Assembly (NCBI RefSeq): GCF_025460765.1
Contig: NZ_JAMWEG010000010.1
Coordinates: 1 to 64,000, forward strand
Length of the DNA stretch: 64,000 nt
Direction of reading: 5' to 3'
Origin: Micromonospora sp. MA102
GTDB taxonomy: Bacteria; Actinomycetota; Actinomycetes; Mycobacteriales; Micromonosporaceae
In this document: positions 41,191 to 52,430 of the stretch, piece by piece
Layout: each line of letters starts with the position of its first letter
Position numbering within the stretch: the first letter of the stretch is position 1
The notes under the pieces: model-generated
The model's input: the letters and a program-made list of their open reading frames with translations, nothing else
What the model was told of the DNA's origin: nothing
Database searches by the model: none
Position numbers and translations under genes: made by a program

Positions 41191-43523
41191 GCGGCTGCCT
41201 CCACGGAAACGGTGGGAACGAGGAGGGCGACGGGATAGCTGCTCAGCAGATCGTGCACCAGCAGGTCAGACCCACTGTAGACCCGACCGGTGAACACGTC
41301 GGTAACACTGTTGCCGGAAATCGACAGCGTCGTGTCGCGCCAGCCGCCGGCGCGGGCCAACCGCAGCGGCAGGCGGGTGGCCACGGCGACCGCGCCGCCC
41401 CGGTCGAAGGCCACCGCGTGCGCGCCGGCGGGCCCGTGCGCCGGCACCGGCCGGTAGCCGGTGAACAGCTCCGGGCGGTCCCGGCGCAGCCGCAGGGTCC
41501 GCGAGACCACGAGCAGTTTGGCCGCGCCGTCGGCGGCCACCGCGGGCCGCCAGCCGGCGTCGAGCCGGGCCAGCAGCTCCCGGCGTACGGCGAAGTCGAC
41601 CGGGCGGCGGTTGTCCGGGTCGACCAGGGAGTTCTCCCACAGCTCGGTGCCCTGGTAGGTGTCCGGCACCCCGGGCATGGCGAGCTGGACCAGCTTCTGC
41701 CCGAGCGAGTTCGACCAGCCGGGCGGGGTGATCTCGTCGGCGAACGCGGTGAGCTGGGCGTGCAGCTCCGGGTCGTCGTACATGCGGTCGACCAGGGCGT
41801 GCAGCTCGTGCTCGAACGCCGGGTCGGGGTCGGCCCAGCTGGTCGACACGGACGCCTCCCGGGCGGCCTTCTCCGCGTACCCGTGCAGCCGCTCGCGCTC
41901 GATGGGCCAGGCCCCGACGGCGGTCTGCCAGAGCAGATGGGCGAAGGCCGGGTCGGCCAGCGGCACCCGGGACATCCAGTCGGCGACCCGCTCGGCCCAG
42001 CGGCCGGGCAGCTCGGACAGGACCGCGAGCCGGGCCCGGACGTCCTCGCCGCGTTTGGTGTCGTGGGTGGAGAGGGTGGTCATGCCGGCCGGCCAGCGCA
42101 CCTGTCGGGCGGCGGCGGCGCGGTGGAACTCGGCGGGCGGCACGCCGAAGTGGGCGGGGCTGCCGCCCACCTCGTTGAGCGCGACGAACCGGCTCCACCG
42201 GTAGTAGGCGGTGTCCTCCACCCCCTTGGCCATCACCGCGCCGGAGAACTGCGGGAAGCGGGCGGCCAGCTCGTGGCCGGGGTCGCGGAGCCGGGCGGTG
42301 ACCGCGTCCAGCACGGCGGTCAGGTCGGGGCGGCGGCGGCCGGCCTCGGAGCGGGCAGCGGCGAGGTGCCGGGCGCCCTCCGGTGGGTAGCCGCGGTAGA
42401 CATTGAAGGCGGCGGCCAGCTCGGCGAGGGCCGATCGGACCTGCTCCGGGGGCAGCTCCGGGACGAGCGCGGCGAGCCGGCTCAGTTCGGCGGCGAGCAG
42501 CCGGGTGGCGGCCGCCAGCTTGGTGTCGTGGGTGAGGTCCTGCCACGAGGTGTGCCGGCCGGTGAGCCGCCCGTCCAGCGCCGTGAAGTCCGCCTCGGCG
42601 TCCGGGTCGACGAAGAGCCCGCCCGCCGCGGCCAGGGCGTCGTAGCCGGTGGTGCCGTCGACGGGCCAGTCCGGCAGCTCCTCGCCGTACTCCAGGATCT
42701 TCTCCACGACCAGCCAGGCGCCGGGCGCGGCGGCGCGCAGCCGGGCCAGGTAGCCGGCGGGGTCGCGCAGGCCGTCCGGGTGGTCGACCCGGATGCCGTC
42801 GAGGTCGCCGGCGGCGGCCCAGCGCAGGATCTCGGCGTGGGTGGCGCGGAAGACCTCCGGGTCCTCCACCCGCAGCCCGGCCAGGTCGGACACGGCGAAG
42901 AACCGGCGGTACGTCAGCTCGCTGTCGCCGCGCCGCCAGTCGACCAGCTCGTAATGCTGCCGGTCGTGCACCTCGCGCGGCGTCCCGTCCCCGGTGCCGT
43001 CGGCGATCGGGAAGCGGTGCTCGTGGTAGCGCAGCTCCCCGTCGACCACCTTGAGGTCGTCGAGGGCGTCGGGGGTGTCGGCGAGCACCGGCAGCAGGAG
43101 CCGGCCGCGGTCCCAGTCGATGTCGAACCAGTCCGCGTACGCCGAGGCCCGGCCCCGGCGCAGCACGTCCCACCAGGCCGGGTTGGCGGCCGGGCGGGCC
43201 ACGCCGGCGTGGTTGGGCACGATGTCCACGACCAGGCCGAGCCCGGCCGCGCGCAGCGCCCGGACGAGGCGCTGGCGGCCGCCCTCGCCGCCGAGTTCCG
43301 GGTTGACCGCCCGGTGGTCGACCACGTCGTAGCCGTGCTGGGAGCCCGGGGTGGCGGTGAGCAGGGGCGCGCTGTAGAGGTGGGTGACGCCGAGGTCGGC
43401 CAGGTAGCCGGCGAGGCCGGCGGTGGCGTCGAGGTCGAAGCCGGGGCGGACCTGGACGCGGTAGGTCGACCCCACCCGCGTCGTCGGCGCCGTCGTGTCG
43501 TGGGGGTGGGGGGTGTCGGGCAT
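41187..43523 (-). CDS. treY: Maltooligosyl trehalose synthase
   Basis: A 778-residue GH13 enzyme that turns the reducing end of an alpha-1,4-glucan into a trehalose unit. Seen are TYRVQVRPGFDLDATAGL, GVTHLYSAPLLTATPGSQHG, DIVPNHAG, the nucleophile region DGIRVDHPDGLRDP, VVEKILEYGEELP and MTTLSTHDTKRGEDVRARL, all TreY hallmarks. It starts 2 nt after the glgX stop and overlaps treZ by 4 bp. Confidence 0.95.
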   Translation of the reverse strand: MPDTPHPHDTTAPTTRVGSTYRVQVRPGFDLDATAGLAGYLADLGVTHLYSAPLLTATPGSQHGYDVVDHRAVNPELGGEGGRQRLVRALRAAGLGLVVDIVPNHAGVARPAANPAWWDVLRRGRASAYADWFDIDWDRGRLLLPVLADTPDALDDLKVVDGELRYHEHRFPIADGTGDGTPREVHDRQHYELVDWRRGDSELTYRRFFAVSDLAGLRVEDPEVFRATHAEILRWAAAGDLDGIRVDHPDGLRDPAGYLARLRAAAPGAWLVVEKILEYGEELPDWPVDGTTGYDALAAAGGLFVDPDAEADFTALDGRLTGRHTSWQDLTHDTKLAAATRLLAAELSRLAALVPELPPEQVRSALAELAAAFNVYRGYPPEGARHLAAARSEAGRRRPDLTAVLDAVTARLRDPGHELAARFPQFSGAVMAKGVEDTAYYRWSRFVALNEVGGSPAHFGVPPAEFHRAAAARQVRWPAGMTTLSTHDTKRGEDVRARLAVLSELPGRWAERVADWMSRVPLADPAFAHLLWQTAVGAWPIERERLHGYAEKAAREASVSTSWADPDPAFEHELHALVDRMYDDPELHAQLTAFADEITPPGWSNSLGQKLVQLAMPGVPDTYQGTELWENSLVDPDNRRPVDFAVRRELLARLDAGWRPAVAADGAAKLLVVSRTLRLRRDRPELFTGYRPVPAHGPAGAHAVAFDRGGAVAVATRLPLRLARAGGWRDTTLSISGNSVTDVFTGRVYSGSDLLVHDLLSSYPVALLVPTVSVEAAA

Positions 43524-43525
43524 GG

Positions 43526-45646
<2,121 letters not shown>

Positions 45647-45964
45647 GTCGCTCCTTCGGCCATGATCATGAGCGCACCGGACGGGCGGACCGCCGGTGCG
45701 CACGCCGCTTATGCCCCGCTACACGCTCCGCCAATCCACCCGTTCGGACCGTAACCGATTTCCACCCACCTGACGCCGCCCGGACCTTCGGGTGTTGTCC
45801 GTCACGATCGCCCTTTTCGAGATGCGGGTTCGCGCCGGATGGCCTTTCCTGGATCGCGGACACGCGTGCCCGCGCGGGTCCACCCGGCCGTTCGGCCGCC
45901 CCACCACGCTCCCCACGCCGCCAGCGACGTCGGCGCGTACCAGCATGCATGGACGGAGATCGAT
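45647..45964. other. Divergent intergenic region glgX / glucosyltransferase
   Basis: A 318-bp gap between divergent genes, which should carry both promoters. No convincing small gene. It is the likely control point for coordinate regulation of glucan synthesis and breakdown, but I cannot assign -35/-10 elements with confidence. Confidence 0.5.
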
Positions 45965-47362
45965 GTGACCACCCTGCGGGTCGGCGCGCAGCCCGCCACC
46001 GCGACGGACCGGACCCACCGGCCCACCCTCACCTCCCGCCCGACCCTCCCCCCGCAGGCCGGCGTGCCGGCCCGGAAGCAGCGCATCCTCATGCTGTCGT
46101 GGGAGTACCCGCCGGTGCTCGTCGGTGGCCTCGGCCGCCATGTGCACGCGCTCTCCGTCGCACTGGCCGCCGCCGGCCACGAGGTCACCGTCGTCACCCG
46201 GCACGCCGACGGCGCGCCCCTGGAGGAGTACGCCGACGGCGTGCGGATCGTCCGCGCCGCCGAGGATCCGGTCACCTTCCCGCTCGCCACCGGATCGCTG
46301 CTTGCCTGGACCATGGCGTTCAACCACACCCTCACCCGGGCCGCCCTGCGCGCCGCCGAGTCCGGCGCGTACGACGTCATCCACGCCCACGACTGGCTGG
46401 TCGCACACACCGCCATGACCCTGCGCGAGCACCTGGACGTGCCGCTGGTCAGCACCATCCACGCCACCGAGGCCGGCCGGCACCAGGGCTGGCTGCCCGA
46501 GGAGATGAACCGCACCATCCACGGCGTCGAGCACTGGCTGGCCAGCGAGTCCGGTCGGGTGATCGTCTGCTCCGGCTACATGCGCGACGAGGTGGGCGCG
46601 CTGTTCGGGGTGGACCCGACCCGGGTCGACGTGGTGCCCAACGGGGTCGAGCCGCACCGCTGGCGGGTACCCGGCTCGGCGGTCGCCGCCGCCCGCGCCC
46701 GGTTCGCCGGCGACGGCCCCCTGGTCACCTTCGCCGGCCGGCTGGTCTACGAGAAGGGCGTGCAGCACCTGCTCGCCGGCCTGCCCCGGCTACGCGATCG
46801 GCACCCCGGGCTGCGCGCCGTGATCGTCGGCGACGGGCCGTACCGGGCGACCCTGGAGGACGAGGTGCACCGGCTCGGGCTCGGCGGGACGGTCAGCATG
46901 CCGGGCTTCCTCGGCGGCACCGACCTGCCCGCCGTGATGGCCGCCTCGGACTGCTTCGCGGTGCCGAGCATCTACGAGCCGTTCGGCATGGTGGCCCTGG
47001 AGGGGGCCGCCGCCGGCGCGCCGCTCGCGGTGGCCCGCACCGGCGGGCTGGCCGAGATCGTCGAACCGGGCGTCACCGGGCTGACCTTCGCCCCGCAGGA
47101 CCCGGACGGGCTCGCCGAGGCGGTGCACGCGCTGCTCTCCGACCGGGACCGGGCGCGGCTGCTCGCCCGGCGCGCCCGCGCCATGGTCCACGAGCAGTAC
47201 GGGTGGTCGGCCATCGCGTCCCGCACGGCCGCCGCGTACGCCGCGGCCATCGCCGGCGATCCCGCCTTCACCGCCGCCCGGACCGAGCAGCGGATGACCG
47301 CCGGCCGGGCCCTGCCCGCCCTGCCCGAGGGCAACCTGCTGGCCGCCGCCGGCCTGCGCTGA
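45965..47362 (+). CDS. GT4 glucosyltransferase, Rv3032-like (alpha-1,4-glucan)
   Basis: A 465-residue GT-B enzyme. ILMLSWEYPPVLVGGLGRHV, VIHAHDWLVAHTAMTL, VSTIHATEAGRHQGWLPEE, VEHWLASESGRVIVCSGYM, FAGRLVYEKGVQHLL and YEPFGMVALEGAAAG closely follow mycobacterial Rv3032, which elongates the alpha-1,4-glucan of methylglucose lipopolysaccharide and contributes to glycogen. The start is GTG 45965 (GGAG 6 nt upstream); a longer frame from 45839 has no such signal. It is divergent from the glgX-treY-treZ operon. Confidence 0.87.
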   Translation: MTTLRVGAQPATATDRTHRPTLTSRPTLPPQAGVPARKQRILMLSWEYPPVLVGGLGRHVHALSVALAAAGHEVTVVTRHADGAPLEEYADGVRIVRAAEDPVTFPLATGSLLAWTMAFNHTLTRAALRAAESGAYDVIHAHDWLVAHTAMTLREHLDVPLVSTIHATEAGRHQGWLPEEMNRTIHGVEHWLASESGRVIVCSGYMRDEVGALFGVDPTRVDVVPNGVEPHRWRVPGSAVAAARARFAGDGPLVTFAGRLVYEKGVQHLLAGLPRLRDRHPGLRAVIVGDGPYRATLEDEVHRLGLGGTVSMPGFLGGTDLPAVMAASDCFAVPSIYEPFGMVALEGAAAGAPLAVARTGGLAEIVEPGVTGLTFAPQDPDGLAEAVHALLSDRDRARLLARRARAMVHEQYGWSAIASRTAAAYAAAIAGDPAFTAARTEQRMTAGRALPALPEGNLLAAAGLR

Positions 47363-47373
47363 CCCGACCACGA

Positions 47374-47406
47374 CGGCCGCCGGCCCCCGCACCGGGCCGG
47401 CGGCCG
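47374..47406 (+). terminator. Terminator after the glucosyltransferase
   Basis: CGGCCGCCGGCCC pairs perfectly with GGGCCGGCGGCCG around a 7-nt loop, 11 bp past the stop. Confidence 0.75.
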
Positions 47407-47454
47407 ATCATGGCCACGTCACCGGGACTGCTCCGCGGCCCTAGGATCGCGGTC

Positions 47455-47943
47455 ATGCGGGAGGTTCGGCCGGCGGGCCTGGCGGATGTTCCTTCGTTGG
47501 TGGAGTTGCGGCTGGCCAACGCCGAGGCCCACCTCGCTCTCGATCCGGAGGTCTACCGCGTTCCGCGGCGTGAGGCGGTGGTGCGCCACTTCACGGTCGT
47601 GCTGGGCGACGAGGCGGGCCGGGACGGGGTTCTCGTCGCCGAGGATCGGGACGGCCGGGTGGTCGGGATGATCGAGGTGCTGCGGCAGTCCGATCCGCCG
47701 GAGCATCAGATCCTGCTTCCTGAGCCGTCGGCGCAGGTGCACACGGTCGTGCTGCCCGGTGCCAGGGGACTCGGGGTGGGAGCCGCGTTGCTGGCGGCGG
47801 CCGAACGGTGGGCGACCGACCGAGGGATCACGTACCTGTCCGCCGGCATCCACCACCGCAACGTCGGTGCGGTGCGGTTCTACGGTCGGCACGGCTACAC
47901 CGACGCCGGATTCTCCCTGGGCAGGCGCCTGGGCGTCCGGTGA
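47455..47943 (+). CDS. GNAT family N-acetyltransferase
   Basis: A 162-residue acetyltransferase: VRPAGLADVPSLVELRLAN, VHTVVLPGARGLGVGAALL (acetyl-CoA loop) and AGIHHRNVGAVRFYGRHGY, the last being the GNAT C-terminal motif. A TAGGAT hexamer lies about 7 bp before ATG 47455, so the transcript may be leaderless or near so. Codon use seems slightly less GC-biased than its neighbours. Substrate unknown. Confidence 0.85.
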   Translation: MREVRPAGLADVPSLVELRLANAEAHLALDPEVYRVPRREAVVRHFTVVLGDEAGRDGVLVAEDRDGRVVGMIEVLRQSDPPEHQILLPEPSAQVHTVVLPGARGLGVGAALLAAAERWATDRGITYLSAGIHHRNVGAVRFYGRHGYTDAGFSLGRRLGVR

Positions 47944-47980
47944 CCAGTGGTACGCCCGGCGGCGCGTCGGCTGCGGGAGA

Positions 47981-48874
47981 TCAGCTGGATCGTCGGCCCA
48001 GCAGCTGCGCGGCGTCGCGGAGGAAGCGGTCCTCCGCCGCGGCGGCGGCTGGTGACACGTCCCGCAGGGTCGGGAAGTCGTGGACCAGTCCGGGCTCGCG
48101 TCGGTGCGTCACCGGCACGCCGGCGGCCCGCAGGCGCGCGACGTAGGCCTCACCCTCGTCGCGCAGAGGATCGTGCTCGGCGGTCACGACGACGGCCGGC
48201 GGCAGCCCTCGCAGGTCCGCGACGAGCGGATTGGTCGACGGCGAGTCGCGGGTGTCGGGGTCGGGCAGCCACATGGCGACCCATCGGCGAAGGGTGCCGG
48301 CATCGAGCAGCCAGCCGTGCCCCTTGTCCTCGACGCTCGGACACCGGAGCGTGGGATCGGCGTTCGGGCAGAGCAGCAGCTGTGCCAGCAGGGGAACCTC
48401 GTCGCGCAGCCGCAGCGCCGTCAGGATCGCGATGAGACCGCCGGCCGAGTCCCCGGCCACGGCGACCGGTGTCCCGTCGCCGGCCACCCGCCGGACCACC
48501 CCCACCGCGTCGTCGACCGCCGCCGGCCAGGGATGTTCCGGCGCGCGTCGGTAGTCGACCGCGACCACCGACGCCGCCGTGGCCACGGCCAGCCGCCGCG
48601 CCCGCGCGTCGTGCGTGTCGAGGTCTCCCAGGACGAACCCGCCACCGTGGAGGTAGACGACCGCCGGGTTGGCGCCCGGCGCGTACACCCGCACCGGGAC
48701 ACCGGCCATCGTCGCGTCGGCGGTCGGGATGTCCGGTCCCGGCGTCCGCGCCGCGGCCCGTGCGCGGGACGCCTGACGCGAGGTCGCCACGTCCGGTTCG
48801 CCGACGGCAGGCTGGGCCCTCGCGGTCCGCAGGAACGCGGCCAGCTGGTCGTCAGCGATGAAGTCCTCCGGCAC
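47981..48874 (-). CDS. HSL-type alpha/beta hydrolase (esterase/lipase)
   Basis: A 297-residue hormone-sensitive-lipase family esterase. The oxyanion motif YLHGGGFVLGDLDTHD, nucleophile Ser in VAGDSAGGLIA, catalytic Asp in EHDPLRDEGEAY and His in LVHDFPTL are present. No signal peptide, so cytoplasmic. Natural substrate unknown. It is convergent with the GNAT gene. Confidence 0.9.
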   Translation of the reverse strand: MPEDFIADDQLAAFLRTARAQPAVGEPDVATSRQASRARAAARTPGPDIPTADATMAGVPVRVYAPGANPAVVYLHGGGFVLGDLDTHDARARRLAVATAASVVAVDYRRAPEHPWPAAVDDAVGVVRRVAGDGTPVAVAGDSAGGLIAILTALRLRDEVPLLAQLLLCPNADPTLRCPSVEDKGHGWLLDAGTLRRWVAMWLPDPDTRDSPSTNPLVADLRGLPPAVVVTAEHDPLRDEGEAYVARLRAAGVPVTHRREPGLVHDFPTLRDVSPAAAAAEDRFLRDAAQLLGRRSS

Positions 48875-48967
48875 GAGATCATGCTAGTGGGCCGGACGGC
48901 TCCGGCTGGTCGGAAGCCCCGGGCCGACGGTCCTGCGCCGGGGGTGCCGCCGTGGAATGATTCCGCG

Positions 48968-49396
48968 ATGGCCAGCTATGACATAGCGCTCGTCCTGCTC
49001 GTCGACCCCTCGGGCGCCGTTCTCCTGCAGCATCGCGACGAGCACGCGCCCGTCTCGCCGAACCAGTGGGGTCTGCCCGGCGGGCACATCGAGCCGGGCG
49101 AGACGCCGGAACAGGCCGCCCGCCGGGAACTGCTGGAGGAGACCGGCCTGACGGCGGGCGAGCTGCATCCCTTCTGGAGCGGCCCGCGCCCGGACGAGGA
49201 GGGCTTCCCGCACACGGTGACGGTCCACGTCTTCCGCGGCGCGACCGACGCCCGTCAGGAGGACGTGGTGCTCGGCGAGGGCCGGGCCATGGTCTTCGTC
49301 CCCCGCGACGAGGTGCTCGACCGGGACCTGGCGGTCTCCTCCGCGCTGGTCCTCCCGCTGCACCTCGGGGTCGGCCCGACGGCTCGACCCGCATGA
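48968..49396 (+). CDS. NUDIX hydrolase
   Basis: A 142-residue NUDIX protein. The box runs from GGHIEPGETPEQ to RELLEETGL with the REx2EE core intact. The N-terminal ALVLLVDPSGAVLLQHRD and NQWGLPGG are typical of MutT-like members. It hydrolyses a nucleoside diphosphate-linked compound; which one cannot be told. Confidence 0.88.
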   Translation: MASYDIALVLLVDPSGAVLLQHRDEHAPVSPNQWGLPGGHIEPGETPEQAARRELLEETGLTAGELHPFWSGPRPDEEGFPHTVTVHVFRGATDARQEDVVLGEGRAMVFVPRDEVLDRDLAVSSALVLPLHLGVGPTARPA

Positions 49397-49490
49397 TCGT
49401 CTGGTCGTGATCGTTCGTCCGGGCTGGTCGCGGCGGGCGCGGATCGGACAGACTCGCGTGAACCTGTCGCACGAGGTTCGAGGAGACGCG

Positions 49491-50147
49491 GTGCGGGTGC
49501 TTCTGGTGGAGGACGACCTGCGAGTCGCGTCCGCGCTCGCCGCCGCGCTGCGCCGCCGGGGCAACTCCGTCATCACGGCCACGACCGCGTCGGAGGCGGT
49601 CGAGGCCGGGCCGGTCGACCTCCTGCTGCTCGACCTCAACCTGCCGGACCGGGACGGCCTGTCGCTGTGCCGGGAGATCCGCCGGCACAACGAGGACATC
49701 GCGATCATCGCGGTGACCGCCCGCGGTGACGAGCGGGACCGGGTGGCGGGGCTGCGGGCCGGCGCCGACGACTACGTGGTGAAGCCGTTCTCGATGGCGG
49801 AGCTTCAGGCCCGGATCGAGGCAGTGATGCGCCGCGCGGCCCGCGCCTCCCGGGCGGAGGCGGCGCTGGAGGTCGGCGACCTGCGCCTGGACCTCAACGC
49901 GCGGCGGGTCTGGCTCGCCGGCCGTGAGGTGGTCCTGACCCGCAAGGAGTTCGCGCTGCTCATGGCGCTGGCCCGGCAGGCCGGAACGGTGGTGCCCCGG
50001 GAGCGGCTGCTCATGGACGTCTGGCAGACCACCTGGGGCGGCGGCCACACCCTCGACGTCCACGTCGCGGCCCTGCGGGGCAAGCTCGACGACGCCGGCC
50101 TGGTGGAGACCGTGCGCGGGGTGGGCTACCGGCTCCGGGCGGCCTGA
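49491..50147 (+). CDS. OmpR-family response regulator, orphan
   Basis: A 218-residue two-domain regulator. The receiver (1-115) has acidic pair E7-D8-D9, phospho-acceptor Asp48 in LLLLDLNLPDRDG, Thr in VTARGDERDR and Lys in VVKPFSMAEL. The winged helix (125-218) has LTRKEFALLMALARQAGTVV, TLDVHVAALRGKL and VETVRGVGYRL. The start is GTG 49491 with GAGGAGA upstream. No histidine kinase is adjacent, so its partner is elsewhere. It precedes three secreted-protein genes in the same direction. Confidence 0.92.
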   Translation: MRVLLVEDDLRVASALAAALRRRGNSVITATTASEAVEAGPVDLLLLDLNLPDRDGLSLCREIRRHNEDIAIIAVTARGDERDRVAGLRAGADDYVVKPFSMAELQARIEAVMRRAARASRAEAALEVGDLRLDLNARRVWLAGREVVLTRKEFALLMALARQAGTVVPRERLLMDVWQTTWGGGHTLDVHVAALRGKLDDAGLVETVRGVGYRLRAA

Positions 50148-50255
50148 GCCGCCGATCCTCAGATCAACCTCAAGAAATCGGCCGCTGTCGACCATGGACG
50201 GGTGGACTCGCGTGTGCTGTCCGGACCGAGTCATCCCACCTGTTCTGGAGCCTCC

Positions 50256-52358
50256 ATGAGAGACAGACGGACGACGGCCCTCCTCTCCGCCCTGCTCGCC
50301 GCCAGCCTCGCGGCGTTCGCCGGGCCCGTGCCCGCACAGGCCGAACCGGCCGAACCGAACCAGGTCCAGGGCCTGACGGTCGTGCAGGGCGACGGCTACG
50401 CCACCCTGGCCTGGACGCCGGTCGACGACGCCACCGACTACCAGATCGAGCGCACCCCGGTCGCCGCCGACGACACGGCGACCGGACCGGCGGTGATCAC
50501 CGGGGTCTGGCGACCGAACCGCCAGATCGACAACTCCTCCCCCACCTTCGCCGACGCGGGCTTCAACCCGGGCGCCCGGTTCCAGTGGCGGGTCCGCGCC
50601 CGCCTCGACGCCACCGCCCAGCCGTACTCGGCGCCGGTCACCGGCACCACCAGGCCCCCGTGGGGCGACCCCGCCGTGCCGGGCCAGAACCTCCGGACGC
50701 AGTGGGAGACCACCCTCGCGGCGCAGTACACCAGCGACGTCAACGAGTACGCGTACACCGCGGCGGTCGACGAGCTGAGCGACCGCGTCCGGGTGACCGA
50801 GATCGGCCGGACCGCGCTGGGCCGCCCGATCAACATGTTCGTCATCGGCTACCCCGCCCCGCCGGCCACCCCGGCGGCGGTGGCGGCGACCTCACCGCTG
50901 ATGGTCAACTGCAACGTGCACGGCAACGAGCCCAATGACCGGGAGGCGTGCCTGATCATGGCGCGCCAGCTGGCCTTCAGCGACGACCCCCGCACGCTGG
51001 ACCTGCTGTCGCACACCACCGTGCTGATCGTGCCCACGATCAACGGGGACGGCCGGGCGGCCAACACCCGGGGCAACTCCACCGGCCAGGACCTCAACCG
51101 GGACTACTCGCTGATCCGCCAGCCGGAGACCTTCGCGCTGGTGCGCATGCTGCGCGACTACCGCCCGGTGGCCGGCTACGACGGGCACGAGTTCGGCAAC
51201 TCCAGCGCCGGCGACCTGCCGATGCTGCCGCCTCGGCACCAGAACGTCGCCCAGCCGATCTTCGACGAGTCGCAGCACATGATCGAGGGCCACATGTACA
51301 CGCAGGGCGCGAAGGACGGCTGGTGGCCCTGCCCGTACGGGTGCAACGGCGGCGGGAACGTGGGGCTCAGCGAGGAGACCATCCTGCGCAACACGCTGGG
51401 GCTCAAGAACGTGGTGAACTCCCTGCTGGAGCTGCGCAGCGCCGGCGGCACCACCCGGCCGGACGAGGGCAACACGGCGAACAACCGGCGGCGCAAGGCG
51501 TACTCGGCGCTCTGGACGTTCCAGCAGTTCCTCGACTACCACCGCGCCAACCTCAAGGAGATCACCTCGGCGCGGGCCGACGGGATCACCTTCCAGGTGT
51601 CGAACACCGGCCGGATCGTCTTCCGCGGCTCCCGGCCGATCCCCGCACACCCGGCGCCGCACCCGGCCGAGGCCCCGCCGCCGCTGGACGCCCCGCGCGA
51701 GGACCAGATCCTCACCGAGGCGCCGTGCGCCTACCGGCTCACCGAGGAGCAGTACCACGGGGAGCGCACCGACGGCCCGGCCGGCCAGCGGACCACCGTG
51801 GCGCAGCGCCTCGCCGCGCACGGCTGGAAGGTGGTCAAGGCCGCCGACGGGTACGTGGTGCCCCTCGCCCAGCCCGAGCGGGGACTGATCCCGCTGCTGC
51901 TCGACGGGCAGGCCGTGGAGAAGCTGGTCGACGCCGAGCGGGTGTACCCGACGGTGACCGGCCGGCACACCGGCCCGCTGGTGGTCTCCGGCTTCACCTG
52001 CCTGCGGGACGCCACGGTGACCGGCCCGGTCCGGGTCCGGCCCGGCGCCACGCTCGTCGCCACCGGCTCGTCGATCACCGGCCCGGTGGACGCCACCGGC
52101 GCGGCCGGCGTGTTCCTGACCGACAGCACGGTCACCGGCCCGGTCCGGATCGCGCAGGGCACCGGGCCCGTGGTGGTCGTCGACGCCACGGTCGAGGGTC
52201 CGGTCGACGTGTCCGGCAACCGGGGCGACGCGCCGCTGCTGGCCGCCAACACGGTCACCGGCCCGCTGCGCTGCGACGGCAACAGCCCGGCCCCGGTCGA
52301 CCTGGAGCTGGGCAACTCGGCGACGGGCCCGAAGACGGGCCAGTGCGCGACCCTCTGA
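50256..52358 (+). CDS. Secreted M14 zinc carboxypeptidase with C-terminal repeat domain
   Basis: A 700-residue exported protein: signal peptide 1-30 (cleavage near AQA), a fibronectin type III-like domain at about 35-130 (LTVVQGDGYATLAWTPVDDA), then an M14 peptidase. Zinc ligands are H222 and E225 in NVHGNEPNDRE with a later His in YDGHEFGN; NRDYSLIRQPET fits the substrate-binding region. Residues about 570-690 hold about five repeats of 20-22 residues keyed by TVTGPVR, SITGPVD, TVTGPVR, TVEGPVD and TVTGPLR, which look like a beta-solenoid. Peptide specificity unknown. ATG 50256 is chosen because it begins the signal peptide. Confidence 0.87.
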   Translation: MRDRRTTALLSALLAASLAAFAGPVPAQAEPAEPNQVQGLTVVQGDGYATLAWTPVDDATDYQIERTPVAADDTATGPAVITGVWRPNRQIDNSSPTFADAGFNPGARFQWRVRARLDATAQPYSAPVTGTTRPPWGDPAVPGQNLRTQWETTLAAQYTSDVNEYAYTAAVDELSDRVRVTEIGRTALGRPINMFVIGYPAPPATPAAVAATSPLMVNCNVHGNEPNDREACLIMARQLAFSDDPRTLDLLSHTTVLIVPTINGDGRAANTRGNSTGQDLNRDYSLIRQPETFALVRMLRDYRPVAGYDGHEFGNSSAGDLPMLPPRHQNVAQPIFDESQHMIEGHMYTQGAKDGWWPCPYGCNGGGNVGLSEETILRNTLGLKNVVNSLLELRSAGGTTRPDEGNTANNRRRKAYSALWTFQQFLDYHRANLKEITSARADGITFQVSNTGRIVFRGSRPIPAHPAPHPAEAPPPLDAPREDQILTEAPCAYRLTEEQYHGERTDGPAGQRTTVAQRLAAHGWKVVKAADGYVVPLAQPERGLIPLLLDGQAVEKLVDAERVYPTVTGRHTGPLVVSGFTCLRDATVTGPVRVRPGATLVATGSSITGPVDATGAAGVFLTDSTVTGPVRIAQGTGPVVVVDATVEGPVDVSGNRGDAPLLAANTVTGPLRCDGNSPAPVDLELGNSATGPKTGQCATL

Positions 52359-52368
52359 CCCGTTGATC

Positions 52369-52410
52369 GTCGTACCGGCAGGTCCGGCCCCCCGGGCCTG
52401 CCGGTACGAC
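52369..52410 (+). terminator. Terminator after the first M14 gene
   Basis: A 19-bp stem (GTCGTACCGGCAGGTCCGG and its partner, one T-G wobble) with a CCCC loop, 10 bp past the stop. Confidence 0.8.
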
Positions 52411-52430
52411 CCGACCGACCGGAGAACGCC

